A stretch of 64,000 nucleotides of DNA from Nisaea sediminum. GTDB taxonomy: Bacteria > Pseudomonadota > Alphaproteobacteria > Thalassobaculales > Thalassobaculaceae. The translations under genes and the position numbers were made by a program. The notes under the pieces were generated by a model that had not been told where the DNA came from, did not search any database, and saw nothing but the letters and a program-made list of their open reading frames with translations. Below, one piece after another: positions 27,358-36,651 of this stretch; the stretch's first letter is position 1; each line of letters opens with the position of its first letter. The stretch is taken from contig NZ_JACZCQ010000005.1 of the NCBI RefSeq assembly GCF_014904705.1, positions 248,001-312,000 of the forward strand, given 5' to 3'.

Positions 27358-28299
27358 ATGAGATTTGCGTTACTGGCACTGGCGGCGAGCCTTGCCCTGA
27401 GCGGGTGTGTCACGACACCGAACGAGCCGCCGAAACCGATCGAGCTGACCGCGGGCAACGGCGCGATGGCGATGAATGTGAGCGTCGATCAGAGCGCCGG
27501 GAAGAACTACTACATCTTCACGGTCGCGCAATTCGACCCGAGAACCAGGCGCGTGATCATGGAGGGCGACAGCCCGAAGCATTCGGCGGGCTTTAGCCAG
27601 AGCTTCAATCTCCAGGATGCGGGTGTCGGTTTCTGGAAAAGCCAGCTGCCGGCAGGGTCCTACGCGATCACCAAGATCCAGGCGAAACTCTCCACCGGTA
27701 TGGGGCCGGGTCAAATCCCCTATGGTGCCGACCCCCTGGCCGTCCTGCTGGTCGGCCTGACCGTCATCGCGATATCCGAAGCGACCGTGGACGAACTGTC
27801 CTTCGTGAACGAGTCCGGTCTGCTGATGGCGGATGCCCCAACCTTCGAGGTCGAGAGCGGCCGTATCAGCTATCTCGGCAAGATCAGGGTGACGACGGAT
27901 TCCAAGAGCGCCGATTTCCCGGAATACGACAAGGACGGCCACTGGGACGGCACCAGCATGATCACCAAGACGCAATACCGCTACATGGCGGACTACAAAT
28001 ATGACGAGCTGGAGCTGAAGCCTTACGAGGAACAACTGAACATCCCGGCCTATCCGCTGTTGCCGCAGCCGCTGGAGGTGTTCAAGACCCTGCGCTTCGT
28101 CCTCGAGGATTACGACAACCAGGAACAAATCCAGCGCTCGGTCCAACGCCAGCAAGTGTCTGCCGAGATCAATGCCCCCGCGGCCCCGGAACCGGGCGCG
28201 CTGGATGGCAAGAGCCGGGCGGAACTCCAGCGCCTCTATCTCGACGGGAAGCTATCCGCGAGCCAGTACGAGACCGCACTGAAAGCCGCGAGCCAATAG
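27358..28299 (+). CDS. Lipoprotein A of a five-member paralogous family
   Basis: This 313-residue lipoprotein has a signal peptide ending in ALSGC (Cys17). The ATG at 27358 has GGGGGA upstream. It shares with four other genes in this window a set of blocks in fixed order: GNGAMAMNV, LPAGSYAITKI, ADAPTFEVESGRISYLGKI, GHWDG and TLRFVLEDY. It lacks both conserved cysteines found in the other four, and it has an extra 55-residue C-terminal region ending in a SHOCT-like motif (RAELQRLYLDGKLSASQYE). It lies 93 nt after the tpsB-type gene and 29 nt before lipoprotein B. No known function was recognised. Confidence 0.8.
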   Translation: MRFALLALAASLALSGCVTTPNEPPKPIELTAGNGAMAMNVSVDQSAGKNYYIFTVAQFDPRTRRVIMEGDSPKHSAGFSQSFNLQDAGVGFWKSQLPAGSYAITKIQAKLSTGMGPGQIPYGADPLAVLLVGLTVIAISEATVDELSFVNESGLLMADAPTFEVESGRISYLGKIRVTTDSKSADFPEYDKDGHWDGTSMITKTQYRYMADYKYDELELKPYEEQLNIPAYPLLPQPLEVFKTLRFVLEDYDNQEQIQRSVQRQQVSAEINAPAAPEPGALDGKSRAELQRLYLDGKLSASQYETALKAASQ

Positions 28300-28328
28300 C
28301 CTTCCGACCACATCTTCGGGAAACGTCC

Positions 28329-29120
28329 ATGAAACGAGTCCTTCTGACCGCAGCTCTCGGGCTGCTCACCGCCGCCTGCCAGACTGTCCCCGAACCGCTG
28401 CCGCCGATCCAGATAGCGCCGGGCAAGGGCGTTGCCGCGCTTAATCTTTGCGTCGAGCCGACGGTGAAGGACTATTCCTTCTCGATCTCGCTCGCCCCCG
28501 TGACCGCCGACGGACAGCGCATCGTAGAGGCGCCGGCCTCCGTGAAACAGACGGTGACGATCAGCTTCGAGAGCGAGTTCCGCCGCCAGGCCAAGCAGAA
28601 ATTCGAACGGGTCTGCCGGCTCTGGGACCTGGAACTTGACCCCGGGCGCTACACGGTCGCGGATTTCAGCGGTCAATACGCGGTATCCGGCACCGACGTC
28701 GCCGTCGATCCGCTGTTCCTGCTGATCATCAAGATGGGCGCGGCCGCGGTCTCGGAGGCCAAGAAGAAGGTGATCACCTTCACCGGCAGCGACGGCAGTC
28801 TCTCCGCCGACGCGCCGGTGTTCGAAGTGACCGAGTCCGGCGTCGCCTATCTCGGCGAGATGATCTTCAGGGCCAATACGCGCGTCCGCGATATCCCCGT
28901 ACGGGAAGCGAACGGCTATTGGGACGGCCAGTCGACGGACCGGATCACGGAACTCCAGGTGGTCGCGGACTATTCCGAACCCGGAGCCGAGATCAGGAAC
29001 CACGCGGAACGGCTCAGTCTCACAACCTACAGCAGCGAGCCGGTCGCGCTCGCAGGCATGACCGGAAAGACCTTCCTGCTCGAGGACTTCCCTGAGATCA
29101 AGCCGGGCGATCCCCAGTAG
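28329..29120 (+). CDS. Lipoprotein B of the five-member paralogous family
   Basis: This 263-residue lipoprotein has its lipobox at LLTAAC (Cys17). The family blocks are GKGVAALNLC, CRLWDLELDPGRYTV, SADAPVFEVTESGVAYLGEM, GYWDGQSTD and GKTFLLEDFPEI. Cysteines in LNLC and VCRLW are conserved in members C, D and E and may form a disulfide. It sits downstream of lipoprotein A in the same direction as the tpsB-type gene, making a likely three-gene operon. The central LFLLIIKMGAAAVSEAKKK is hydrophobic and may be an amphipathic or short membrane-contacting helix. Confidence 0.8.
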   Translation: MKRVLLTAALGLLTAACQTVPEPLPPIQIAPGKGVAALNLCVEPTVKDYSFSISLAPVTADGQRIVEAPASVKQTVTISFESEFRRQAKQKFERVCRLWDLELDPGRYTVADFSGQYAVSGTDVAVDPLFLLIIKMGAAAVSEAKKKVITFTGSDGSLSADAPVFEVTESGVAYLGEMIFRANTRVRDIPVREANGYWDGQSTDRITELQVVADYSEPGAEIRNHAERLSLTTYSSEPVALAGMTGKTFLLEDFPEIKPGDPQ

Positions 29121-29132
29121 GGATCCCGCTGT

Positions 29133-29282
29133 TTAGCCCTTGGAGTCCGTGTTCGGGCGGAGTTTGCGCCAGAGTGCAGCAATCAGGCGTCCGAGCAGCT
29201 GCCAGCGTCCGACCTCTCCGCTCATGATGAACTCGCCGCGGCGCTTGATCGGCGGCGGCGTGTCGTTGCGCTCCTCAGACAA
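29133..29282 (-). CDS. Possible small protein overlapping the aminotransferase stop
   Basis: An open frame of 49 codons on the minus strand starts with TTG at 29282, overlapping the end of the aminotransferase gene, and stops at 29133. The product would begin with a charged proline-containing segment and carry an amphipathic helix (WQLLGRLIAALWRKLRP). A shorter version starts with ATG at 29225 (30 residues). No homologue is recognised. Support is only the open frame, the coupled position and the plausible helix. Confidence 0.3.
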   Translation of the reverse strand: MSEERNDTPPPIKRRGEFIMSGEVGRWQLLGRLIAALWRKLRPNTDSKG

Positions 29283-30546
29283 AGGCCCTCGCCGCGGCCG
29301 CGATGGCCTCTTCGGTCTGGGTCAGATCCGCGTCGGTCAGGGCGAGCGATATGTAGAACTTGCTGTCGGGCTTAAGGATGCCGTGCGCCCGGAGAGTGGC
29401 ATTGAAGATCCTCGCCTGTTCGGCGTTGCCGTCCGTCGTGTCGCGGTAGTTCTTCACCGGCCTACCGGTGAAGACGACGTCGAACAGCACCGGATCGCCG
29501 ACCACCTGATGCGCGATGCCCGCAGCGCCGAGCTCGCGGGTGATCGCGTCCATGACGCGCCGGCCGCTGGCACGGAGCTGCTCATAGGCGCCCGGGCGCT
29601 TCAGCACCTCCATTGTCTTCAGACCCGCAACGCTCGCCACCGGATTGCCGCTGAGGGTGCCGATCTGGAAGGTGAAGCCGTCGCCGGCCTTCGCCTTGTC
29701 GAAATGGCGCATGATCTCCTCGCGGCCGGCGATCGCGGCGAGCGGGAAGCCGCCGCCGATCACCTTGCCGAGGGTGCAGAGGTCGGGCGTGACGCCATAT
29801 TTCTCCTGCCCGCCGCCATAGGCGAGACGGAAACCGGTCACCACCTCGTCGAAGATCAGCACGATGCCGCGCTTCGCCGTCTCCTCGCGCAGCATGGCAA
29901 GGAAGCCCGGCTCCGGCGGGATCAGGCGCTGCAGCGGCTCGACGATGACGCCGGCGATCTCGTCGCCGTGCTCGTCCAGCAGGCCGCGGACGAAATCGGG
30001 ATCGTTGAAGGGGGCGATCAGCATCGCCTCGCGCACCGCCTCCGGGATGCCGGCGCTGTCCGGCACCGCCTGCGGGAAGTTCACCCGCTTGGTCGGCGCG
30101 AGGCTCATCAGCGCCTCGCCGGACATGCCGTGATAGCCGCCCTCGAATTTCAGGATCTTCTCGCGGCCGGTATGGGCGCGGGCGAGGCGCATCGCATACA
30201 TGTCCGCCTCGCTGCCGGTGGAGACGAACCGCACCTGCCCGGCGCAGGCCATGGCGTCGGCGATCTCCTCCGCGAGCTCGATGCCGTGGGCGTTGTTGGC
30301 GAAGAAGGTGAAGCCGTGCGCCACCTGTTCCTGTACCGCTTCCACGACTTCCGGATGGCCGTGGCCGAGCATCATCGGGCCGGAGCCGATCAGGTAGTCG
30401 ACATATTCATTCCCGTCGGCGTCCCAGACCCGGGCGCCCTTGCCGCGGGCGATGATGACGCTCGGATCGAAATTGCCGAACCCGGCCGCCGGAAGCACCT
30501 TTGCCGCCCGGTCGCGCCAGTCCTGAAGGCTTGGAGTGCCGCCCAT
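29275..30546 (-). CDS. Class III aminotransferase, glutamate-1-semialdehyde aminomutase-like
   Basis: This is a PLP enzyme of 423 residues. The ATG at 30546 has GGGAG upstream. Motifs include FVSTGSEADMYAMRLARAHT for cofactor phosphate binding, and IFDEVVTGFRLAYGG with the Asp that contacts the PLP ring nitrogen. LGKVIGGGFPLAAIAG follows, with Lys261 as Schiff-base residue. It resembles HemL, but the context is catabolic rather than haem synthesis, so an omega-transaminase or aminomutase acting on another substrate is as likely. The next gene upstream, a cytochrome c gene, lies about 85 nt away in the same direction. Confidence 0.88.
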   Translation of the reverse strand: MGGTPSLQDWRDRAAKVLPAAGFGNFDPSVIIARGKGARVWDADGNEYVDYLIGSGPMMLGHGHPEVVEAVQEQVAHGFTFFANNAHGIELAEEIADAMACAGQVRFVSTGSEADMYAMRLARAHTGREKILKFEGGYHGMSGEALMSLAPTKRVNFPQAVPDSAGIPEAVREAMLIAPFNDPDFVRGLLDEHGDEIAGVIVEPLQRLIPPEPGFLAMLREETAKRGIVLIFDEVVTGFRLAYGGGQEKYGVTPDLCTLGKVIGGGFPLAAIAGREEIMRHFDKAKAGDGFTFQIGTLSGNPVASVAGLKTMEVLKRPGAYEQLRASGRRVMDAITRELGAAGIAHQVVGDPVLFDVVFTGRPVKNYRDTTDGNAEQARIFNATLRAHGILKPDSKFYISLALTDADLTQTEEAIAAAARAFV

Positions 30547-30630
30547 CGAATTGCTCCCACGCAAGATCTGGTGAGCATTCAGGCACAGGCGCCGGAGCCT
30601 TTGCAACGCGAAGTATGTATCGGGACAGGA

Positions 30631-31209
30631 TTACTTTACCGGCTTCACCGTCAGCTTGACCGCGGCATACCAGTCCGCCACGTCGCGAATTTCGTCATCC
30701 GACATCTCGGCGGCGATCACGCTCATGATCTCGTGGGTCCGCTTGCCGCGTTTGAAGGCCTTCAACTGGGTGTCGATATAGATATTGGTCTCGCCGGCGA
30801 GGTTCGGCGCGTCCTTGAACAGCGCGATGCCGTCGGCCCCGTGACAGGAGACACAGGCCTGCGGCGCCTTGGCGGGATCGGTGCCTGCCGGGAGGGTCGC
30901 CGTCACCTCGTGCGCCGCGTACCAGCTCGCCACGTCGGCGATCTGCTGGGCGGAGAGCCCGCCCGCCACCACGGACATCATCTCGTGCTGCCGCGCCCCG
31001 GTCTTGAAGGCCATGAGCTGGGCCTCGAGATAGGCCTTCGGCTCGCCGCCGATATGCGGCGCGATGGGGATCTTCGCGTAGCCGTCGAGCCCGTGGCAGG
31101 TGCGGCACATATTGGCGATCTTGCGCCCCGCCGCCGGATCGTCGGCACTCGCGGGACCGGCCCCGGCGAGCAGCAGCCCGCCGAGACCGATGATAAGGGC
31201 TACCCTCAC
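30631..31209 (-). CDS. Periplasmic di-haem cytochrome c (c4-like)
   Basis: This 192-residue protein has a signal peptide (LIIGLGGLLLAGAGPASA) and two similar cytochrome c domains, each with a haem motif: CRTCH near residue 35 and CVSCH near residue 118. Both halves share the KAYLEAQLMAFKTGARQHEMM / YIDTQLKAFKRGKRTHEIM pattern of internal duplication, typical of cytochrome c4-type carriers. The ATG overlaps the stop of the sugar-dehydrogenase-like gene by 4 nt, so the cytochrome is probably the electron acceptor of that enzyme. Confidence 0.93.
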   Translation of the reverse strand: MRVALIIGLGGLLLAGAGPASADDPAAGRKIANMCRTCHGLDGYAKIPIAPHIGGEPKAYLEAQLMAFKTGARQHEMMSVVAGGLSAQQIADVASWYAAHEVTATLPAGTDPAKAPQACVSCHGADGIALFKDAPNLAGETNIYIDTQLKAFKRGKRTHEIMSVIAAEMSDDEIRDVADWYAAVKLTVKPVK

Positions 31210-32462
31210 TTCGCGTAGCTGATCCGGTAGAGCGCGCCCGCGAGGTCGTCGGAGACCAGGATCGAGCCATCGGGCAGCTGTGCGACATCGACCGGGCGCC
31301 CGAGATATTCGCCCGTCTCCCCGTCGAGCCAGCCTTCGGCGAAGGGCTCCATCGTCGCCTTGCCGTCACCGTCGATGAAGGTGACCATGACCCGCGCCCC
31401 GACCGGCGTTGTGCGGTTCCAGGAGCCGTGCTGGGCCGAGAAGATCGCGTTCCTGTACTTCTCCGGGAACATCCGGCCCGTATAGAAGGTCATGCCGAGA
31501 TCGGCCGCATGCGCCACGGTCGCCACCGCCGGCATGACGGTGTCAGCGGGCGGGGTCTCGTCCTTGTATTCGTTGGTGCGGGTATCCCCGCCGCCATACC
31601 AGGGATGTCCGAAATTCTGTCCGGCAGCGGTCTGGCGATTCAGCTCGCCCGGCGGAATGTCGTCGCCCATGCCGTCGACCTGGTTGTCGGTGAACCAGAG
31701 CTCGCCGGTGGCCGGATGGAAATCGTGCCCGACCGAGTTGCGGATGCCGTAGGTATAGACCTCGCGCCCGGAACCATCGAGATTGAGGCGAATCATCCCG
31801 CCGATGCCCCACTTCCTATAAAGCTCGAGCTTGTCGGCCGGGGCGACGTTGAAGGGCTGGCCGAGCGAGATGTAGATCTTGCCGTCCGGCCCGATCCTGC
31901 AGACCCGCGCCGTGTGGTTGAAGCTCTCCTCCTCCGGCGGGATCAGGTCGCCTTGCTTGATCAGATTGAAGGCCGCAACATCCGGGCTTTCGTAGAAGAA
32001 CTCCGCGGCGGGGAACAGCAGCACCCGGTTCTGCTCGGCGATATAGAGGAAGCCGTCCTTCGAGAAGCACGGACCGTTCGGAATGGCGAAACGCAGAGAC
32101 GGAGCGAAATCCTTCACCTCGTCCGCGACCCGGTCCTTGTTGCGATCCGTGACCGACCAGACCTTGTCCTTGCGGGTGCCGACGAAGGTGACGATGCCCT
32201 GCGGGCCGACCGCCATGTGCCGCGCGTCCGGAACCACGGCATAGAGCTCGATCTTGAATCCGTCGGGCAGCTTGATCCGCTCGAGGGTCTTCTTGATCCC
32301 GGCGGCATAGTCGCCGCCCTGCTCGATGAAGGTGAACTCGGTGACGCCGGTGGTCCTGAAGCTGGAGAGCTTTTCCAGATTGTCCGGCACCTGCCCCGAT
32401 TGCGCGAGCGCCCCGCCCGAAATGACAGAAGACGCCAGTATCGCTGCGATGATCCGCTTCAT
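31206..32462 (-). CDS. PQQ-dependent sugar dehydrogenase (sorbosone dehydrogenase family)
   Basis: This 418-residue periplasmic enzyme has a signal peptide (IIAAILASSVISGGALA) after an ATG preceded by GGGAGG. Six-bladed propeller motifs of the glucose/sorbosone dehydrogenase family are visible: GIVTFVGTRKDKVWSV, GIRNSVGHDFHPATGELWFT, DNQVDGMGDDIPPGELN, FYTGRMFPEKYRNAIFSAQH and DLAGALYRISY. Members oxidise sugars or related alcohols using PQQ and pass electrons to cytochrome c, and here a di-haem cytochrome is translationally coupled downstream. The actual substrate is unknown. Confidence 0.9.
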   Translation of the reverse strand: MKRIIAAILASSVISGGALAQSGQVPDNLEKLSSFRTTGVTEFTFIEQGGDYAAGIKKTLERIKLPDGFKIELYAVVPDARHMAVGPQGIVTFVGTRKDKVWSVTDRNKDRVADEVKDFAPSLRFAIPNGPCFSKDGFLYIAEQNRVLLFPAAEFFYESPDVAAFNLIKQGDLIPPEEESFNHTARVCRIGPDGKIYISLGQPFNVAPADKLELYRKWGIGGMIRLNLDGSGREVYTYGIRNSVGHDFHPATGELWFTDNQVDGMGDDIPPGELNRQTAAGQNFGHPWYGGGDTRTNEYKDETPPADTVMPAVATVAHAADLGMTFYTGRMFPEKYRNAIFSAQHGSWNRTTPVGARVMVTFIDGDGKATMEPFAEGWLDGETGEYLGRPVDVAQLPDGSILVSDDLAGALYRISYAK

Positions 32463-32654
32463 TGCATTCCTCCCTGCGGCTCGTTTTTCAGCCTTGTTTA
32501 TGCAACCATGATTTGCGTCACCATAACGTACGTCAAGCCGATTCACCGCCACGGAAATGGTCATTCCATCAGGTAGAAAAGGGAAGAAAAGCTGACCCGT
32601 CAGCCATAAATATCTCTTATTGCGGGAAATTTTGGCGCCTTGCGGGCATGCCTA

Positions 32655-33893
32655 TCAGGCCGGTGCGGCGATCAGCCCCCGAAGCCTTGCCGCCACAGGC
32701 ACGTAGATCGCCGATAGCCCGACACACCAGAGCATCATCACGATGCCCTGCGTCTCAAGCACGATGCCCCGGTCGATCAGGAGCCCGGTGATGGCCGGAC
32801 CGATGGCGGTGGAGAACACCATGGCCGAAACCGCGAGCGCCCGGATCGCGCCGAGATTGCGCGTGCCGTAGATCTCCGCCCAGACCGCGCCGTTGAGGGC
32901 GCTCGAGAACCCGGAGCCGAAGCCGATGCAGCCGAGGACGACGCCCCAGATCCAGACCCGGTCACTCACCTGCAGCAGCACGATGCCAAGCCCGATGGGC
33001 AGCAGGAAAATCGGCAGCAGGGCGAGCGCGCCGAACCTGTCGATGATCCGCCCGGCGATGAAGACGGCCGCGATGGCTGAAAACGCATAGGCCGGATAGC
33101 CCGCCGCCATCTCCGCCAGGCTCCAGCCCTTCTCGCCGGAGACATGGGCCTGATGGAAGAAGACCACGGTGCCGATGAAGGCGGGCGTGAGGATGCCCGG
33201 GAAAAGCGCCCAGTAGGACCAGTGCCGGAGCGCTTCCGGACGGGTCCAGTGCCGCCCGAGCGCGCCCGGCGTCGGCCCGCTCGTCTCGCCGCCCTGGGGC
33301 ATGCGGTCGCGCGCGAAAAGGACCCAGAGAGCGCCGCCGAAAACGAGAAGAACCGTGGCCGCCGCGAGCCACCAGGCGCCGCGCCAGCCGACCAGCGCGA
33401 TCGCAAGCACGGCGGTCGCGGGCAGCACGGCCTCGCCGATCCCGTAGCCGAGCGACGTGATGGCAATTGCCCGGCCGCGCCGGGCCTGGAACCAGCGCGC
33501 CGTCGCCGTCATCCCGACATGGCTGATCATGCCCTGCCCGAAGAAGCGCAGCCCCAGCACCATGAGGAACAGCATCACAATCGAGTCGTGCAGCGCCATG
33601 CCGGCGCAGACCAGCGCGAAGGCGCCTACGACTGCCATCGCCAGGGTGCGCAGCCGCATCGTGTCTGCGAACTGCCCGCCCTTGATCAGCAAGGCCGCCG
33701 AGGTCAGCGTCGCGCCGGCATAGAGACTGCCCCATGTCCCGGCGGTCAGTCCGTGCAGCTCCATGAGCTGGTCGGCGAAGAGCGAGATGAAGAAGGTCTG
33801 GCCGAAGGAGGAGCCGAGGGTGCAGAGCAGCCCGGCGGCAAGCCAGCGCGCATTCGAGAGATAGAAGTTCGGGCGGGAAGAATCCTGATCCAT
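32655..33893 (-). CDS. MFS transporter
   Basis: This is a 412-residue inner-membrane carrier with twelve predicted helices. Motif A-like GGQFADTMRLRTLAM lies between helices 2 and 3, and its counterpart AGRIIDRFGALALLP is in the second half. The motif RFFGQGMISHVGMTATARWF is typical of the oxalate/formate-antiporter-like or monocarboxylate-type MFS branch. Substrate is unknown. It lies in the same direction as the M20 amidohydrolase 51 nt upstream and may import that enzyme's substrate. Confidence 0.88.
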   Translation of the reverse strand: MDQDSSRPNFYLSNARWLAAGLLCTLGSSFGQTFFISLFADQLMELHGLTAGTWGSLYAGATLTSAALLIKGGQFADTMRLRTLAMAVVGAFALVCAGMALHDSIVMLFLMVLGLRFFGQGMISHVGMTATARWFQARRGRAIAITSLGYGIGEAVLPATAVLAIALVGWRGAWWLAAATVLLVFGGALWVLFARDRMPQGGETSGPTPGALGRHWTRPEALRHWSYWALFPGILTPAFIGTVVFFHQAHVSGEKGWSLAEMAAGYPAYAFSAIAAVFIAGRIIDRFGALALLPIFLLPIGLGIVLLQVSDRVWIWGVVLGCIGFGSGFSSALNGAVWAEIYGTRNLGAIRALAVSAMVFSTAIGPAITGLLIDRGIVLETQGIVMMLWCVGLSAIYVPVAARLRGLIAAPA

Positions 33894-33944
33894 CGACGTG
33901 CTTGGCGCCGAATGCCGAGCGCTGTCAAGCCCGGGCGCCCCACA

Positions 33945-35093
33945 TCAGCGCTGCCCGAGACGGGCGCGGGCGATCGCGGCATGCACCTGGGCGCCATGCA
34001 GCAGCGCGGCATCGTTGAAATCGTAGGAGGGATGATGCAGCGGGGCGCAATCCTCGCCGTTGCCGATGAAGAGGAAGCAGCCCGGCGCATGATCGAGGTA
34101 GCGGGCGAAATCCTCCGATCCGGTGACCGGCTCGGCCGCTTCCCCGGCCCGAACCGAAACCGGGCGGGCGGCGTCGAGCGCGGCCGCCGAGAGCTCCGCG
34201 TCATTGATCAGGGAAACGAATTCGCGCGTATAGGTGACCTCCGCCTCGACCGCATGCAGCGTTGCGATCCCGGCGGAGATGCGGCGCATCTCCTCCTCGA
34301 TGCGGACGGAGACCTCGGGCCGGAAACTGCGCGCGTCTCCAAGGATCCTTGCCAAGCTCGGCAGGGCATTCCGGGTCCCGTCGGTCGTCAGCTCGGTCAC
34401 GGAGACGACGGCGATATCGGCCGGGCTGATCCGCCGGGAGACGATGGTCTGCAGTTCCATCACAAGCGCGCAGGCCGGGACCATCACCTCCCGCCCCCCT
34501 TGCGGCCGGGAAGCGTGCCCGCCCTTGCCTTTCAGGACGATCTCGAAATTGTCCTCCGCGGACATGAACGGGCCCGGGCGGGTTTCGACATGTCCGACCG
34601 GCAGGCCCGGCATATTGTGGAGGCCGTAGATCTCGTCGAACGGAAAGCGGCTCACCAGCCCGTCCCCGAGCATCGCGAGCGCTCCCCGACCCCATTCCTC
34701 CGCCGGCTGGAAGATGAAATGAACCGTCCCGTCGAACCCGCCTTCATCGACCAGCAGACGGGCGGCACCGAGCAGCATCGCGGTATGACCGTCATGGCCG
34801 CAGGCATGCATCGTGCCCGGCGCAGAGGAGCTCCATTCGAGCCCCGTCGCCTCGGTGATCCTCAGCGCATCCATATCGGCCCTGAGGGCGATGGCACGAT
34901 TGGAATTGCCGCGCCGCAGTGATCCGACGACACCGGTCCCGCCGACGCCTTCGGCGACCTCGAGCCCAAGATCGCGCAGGACCCCCGCGACGATGCCGGC
35001 GGTCCGCCGCTCCTCGAAGCCGAATTCCGGATTGCGGTGAAAGTCGCGGCGCCACTCGGTCATCTGCCGTTCAAGGAGGGTCAGGTCTGACAT
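33945..35093 (-). CDS. M20 family amidohydrolase (hippurate hydrolase-like)
   Basis: This 382-residue metallo-amidohydrolase cleaves N-acyl amino acids or similar amides. Signatures are RRDFHRNPEFGFEERRTA, ALRADMDALRI, HACGHDGHTAMLLGAARLL with metal ligands, and FQPAEEWGRGALAM with the catalytic Glu. The dimerisation domain contains GKGGHASRPQGGREVM, and GSEDFARYLDHAPGCFLFIGN closes the active site. It is divergent from the flavin monooxygenase-RidA-DUF1028 operon, which suggests a shared catabolic theme. Confidence 0.92.
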   Translation of the reverse strand: MSDLTLLERQMTEWRRDFHRNPEFGFEERRTAGIVAGVLRDLGLEVAEGVGGTGVVGSLRRGNSNRAIALRADMDALRITEATGLEWSSSAPGTMHACGHDGHTAMLLGAARLLVDEGGFDGTVHFIFQPAEEWGRGALAMLGDGLVSRFPFDEIYGLHNMPGLPVGHVETRPGPFMSAEDNFEIVLKGKGGHASRPQGGREVMVPACALVMELQTIVSRRISPADIAVVSVTELTTDGTRNALPSLARILGDARSFRPEVSVRIEEEMRRISAGIATLHAVEAEVTYTREFVSLINDAELSAAALDAARPVSVRAGEAAEPVTGSEDFARYLDHAPGCFLFIGNGEDCAPLHHPSYDFNDAALLHGAQVHAAIARARLGQR

Positions 35094-35333
35094 CGGTTGC
35101 TTCTCTCCTGCGGAATCCGGGCTCTGGCTCGGGGCGGATCACTCTAGTTCGGCGGGCCCGGAGATGTCGCCGGAAAAGCCTTTCCGAGCCCGGACTCGAC
35201 AAGCGCCTCCGGCTCCAAGCACACTGGCGCGACCCATCCTGCCTGCCTCCGCTCGCGGACGAAACCATGACACTCGCCCCCCGCCCGATATCGCCGGGCG
35301 TCACCTCCGGACCGAACCAGAAGAGAGCTCCGC

Positions 35334-36608
35334 ATGCCCGTTGAGAAAATCGACACGCTCGTCATCGGCGCAGGCCAGGCCGGAATCGCGATGAGCGAGC
35401 ATCTCGGCAAGGCCGGCATTCCGCATATCGTCCTGGAGCGCAACCGGATCGCCGAGGCCTGGCGGACCGGGCGCTGGGATTCGCTGGTCGCCAATGGCCC
35501 CGCCTGGCACGACCGCTTCCCCGGCATGGAGTTCAGGGACGCCGATCCCGACAGTTTCATCCCGAAAGAGAAGGTCGCGGATTATTTCGCCGATTATGCG
35601 GAGATGATCGCGGCCCCGGTGCGCTCTGGCGTCGAGGTGACCTCCGTTATTCGCAACGAGGGCCGACCCGGCTTTCATGTCGAGACCTCGGAAGGCTCGA
35701 TCGATGCCGACAACGTCGTCGTCGCCACCGGTCCGTTCCAGATCCCGGTGATCCCGCCGGTCGTCCCCGAAGATGCCGGGATCACCCAGCTCCATTCCAG
35801 TGCCTACCGCAACCCGGACCAGCTCGGCGATGGCGGCGTGCTCGTGGTCGGTGCCGGGTCGTCCGGCGTGCAGATCGCGGACGAACTGAACCGTTCCGGC
35901 AGAAAGATCCATCTCTCCGTCGGCGCGCATCACCGCCCGCCGCGGGCCTATCGGGGACGGGACTATTGCTGGTGGCTCGGCGTGCTCGGACTCTGGGACA
36001 TCGCAACGCCGAAACCTGGGACCGAACATATCGCGATCGCCGTCAGCGGCGCGCGCGGCGGCGAGACGGTCGACTTCCGCAATCTGGCAAACCAGGGCAT
36101 CACCCTCGTCGGCCTGACCGAAGGCTGCGAGAACGGCGTCATGCGTTTCGCCGGCGATCTCGCGCGCAATATCGCCGAAGGCGACGAGAACTATCTCTCC
36201 GTCCTGCGCCAGGCCGACTCTTTCGCCGCCCGGAACGGGCTCGACCTGCCGGAGGAGCCGGAAGCCCATGTCATCGGACCGGACCCCGACTGCGTCGCCA
36301 ATCCGATCCGAAACCTCGACCTGAAGGCGGCCGGGATCGAAACCATCCTCTGGGCCACCGGCTTCCGAACGGATTACGGCTGGCTCAAGGTCGATGCCTT
36401 CGACGCGGAGGGCCGGCCCCGGCACCAGCGCGGCGTCTCGAGCGAGCCCGGGATCTATTTCCTCGGCCTGCCCTGGCTCTCGCGCCGGGGATCGAGCTTC
36501 ATCTGGGGTGTCTGGCACGATGCCATGCACATCGCCGACCAGATCGCGATCCAGCGCAGCTATCTCGATTACGACGCCGCCGTCCGCGCGCGTGGCGCGG
36601 CCGAATAA
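35334..36608 (+). CDS. Flavin-dependent monooxygenase / FAD-NAD(P) oxidoreductase
   Basis: This 424-residue cytosolic flavoprotein has an N-terminal FAD Rossmann motif (TLVIGAGQAGIAMSEHLGKA). The second nucleotide-binding motif is VLVVGAGSSGVQIADELNRSG. The ATG-type motif IETILWATGFRTDYGWL is typical of the CzcO-like flavin monooxygenase group. It is followed 43 nt later by a RidA gene and then a DUF1028 gene in the same direction. This three-gene order with a divergent amidohydrolase looks like a degradation operon for a nitrogenous compound, but the substrate is unknown. Confidence 0.88.
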   Translation: MPVEKIDTLVIGAGQAGIAMSEHLGKAGIPHIVLERNRIAEAWRTGRWDSLVANGPAWHDRFPGMEFRDADPDSFIPKEKVADYFADYAEMIAAPVRSGVEVTSVIRNEGRPGFHVETSEGSIDADNVVVATGPFQIPVIPPVVPEDAGITQLHSSAYRNPDQLGDGGVLVVGAGSSGVQIADELNRSGRKIHLSVGAHHRPPRAYRGRDYCWWLGVLGLWDIATPKPGTEHIAIAVSGARGGETVDFRNLANQGITLVGLTEGCENGVMRFAGDLARNIAEGDENYLSVLRQADSFAARNGLDLPEEPEAHVIGPDPDCVANPIRNLDLKAAGIETILWATGFRTDYGWLKVDAFDAEGRPRHQRGVSSEPGIYFLGLPWLSRRGSSFIWGVWHDAMHIADQIAIQRSYLDYDAAVRARGAAE

Positions 36609-36651
36609 GGGCCGCCTCGGCCCGCAGCTTTCTTTGCCACGGAGACCCCAA

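Noticed and set aside
29140-31218. 692-codon plus-strand frame opposite aminotransferase and cytochrome c
   Set aside because: It is a shadow frame; the minus-strand proteins carry PLP and haem motifs.
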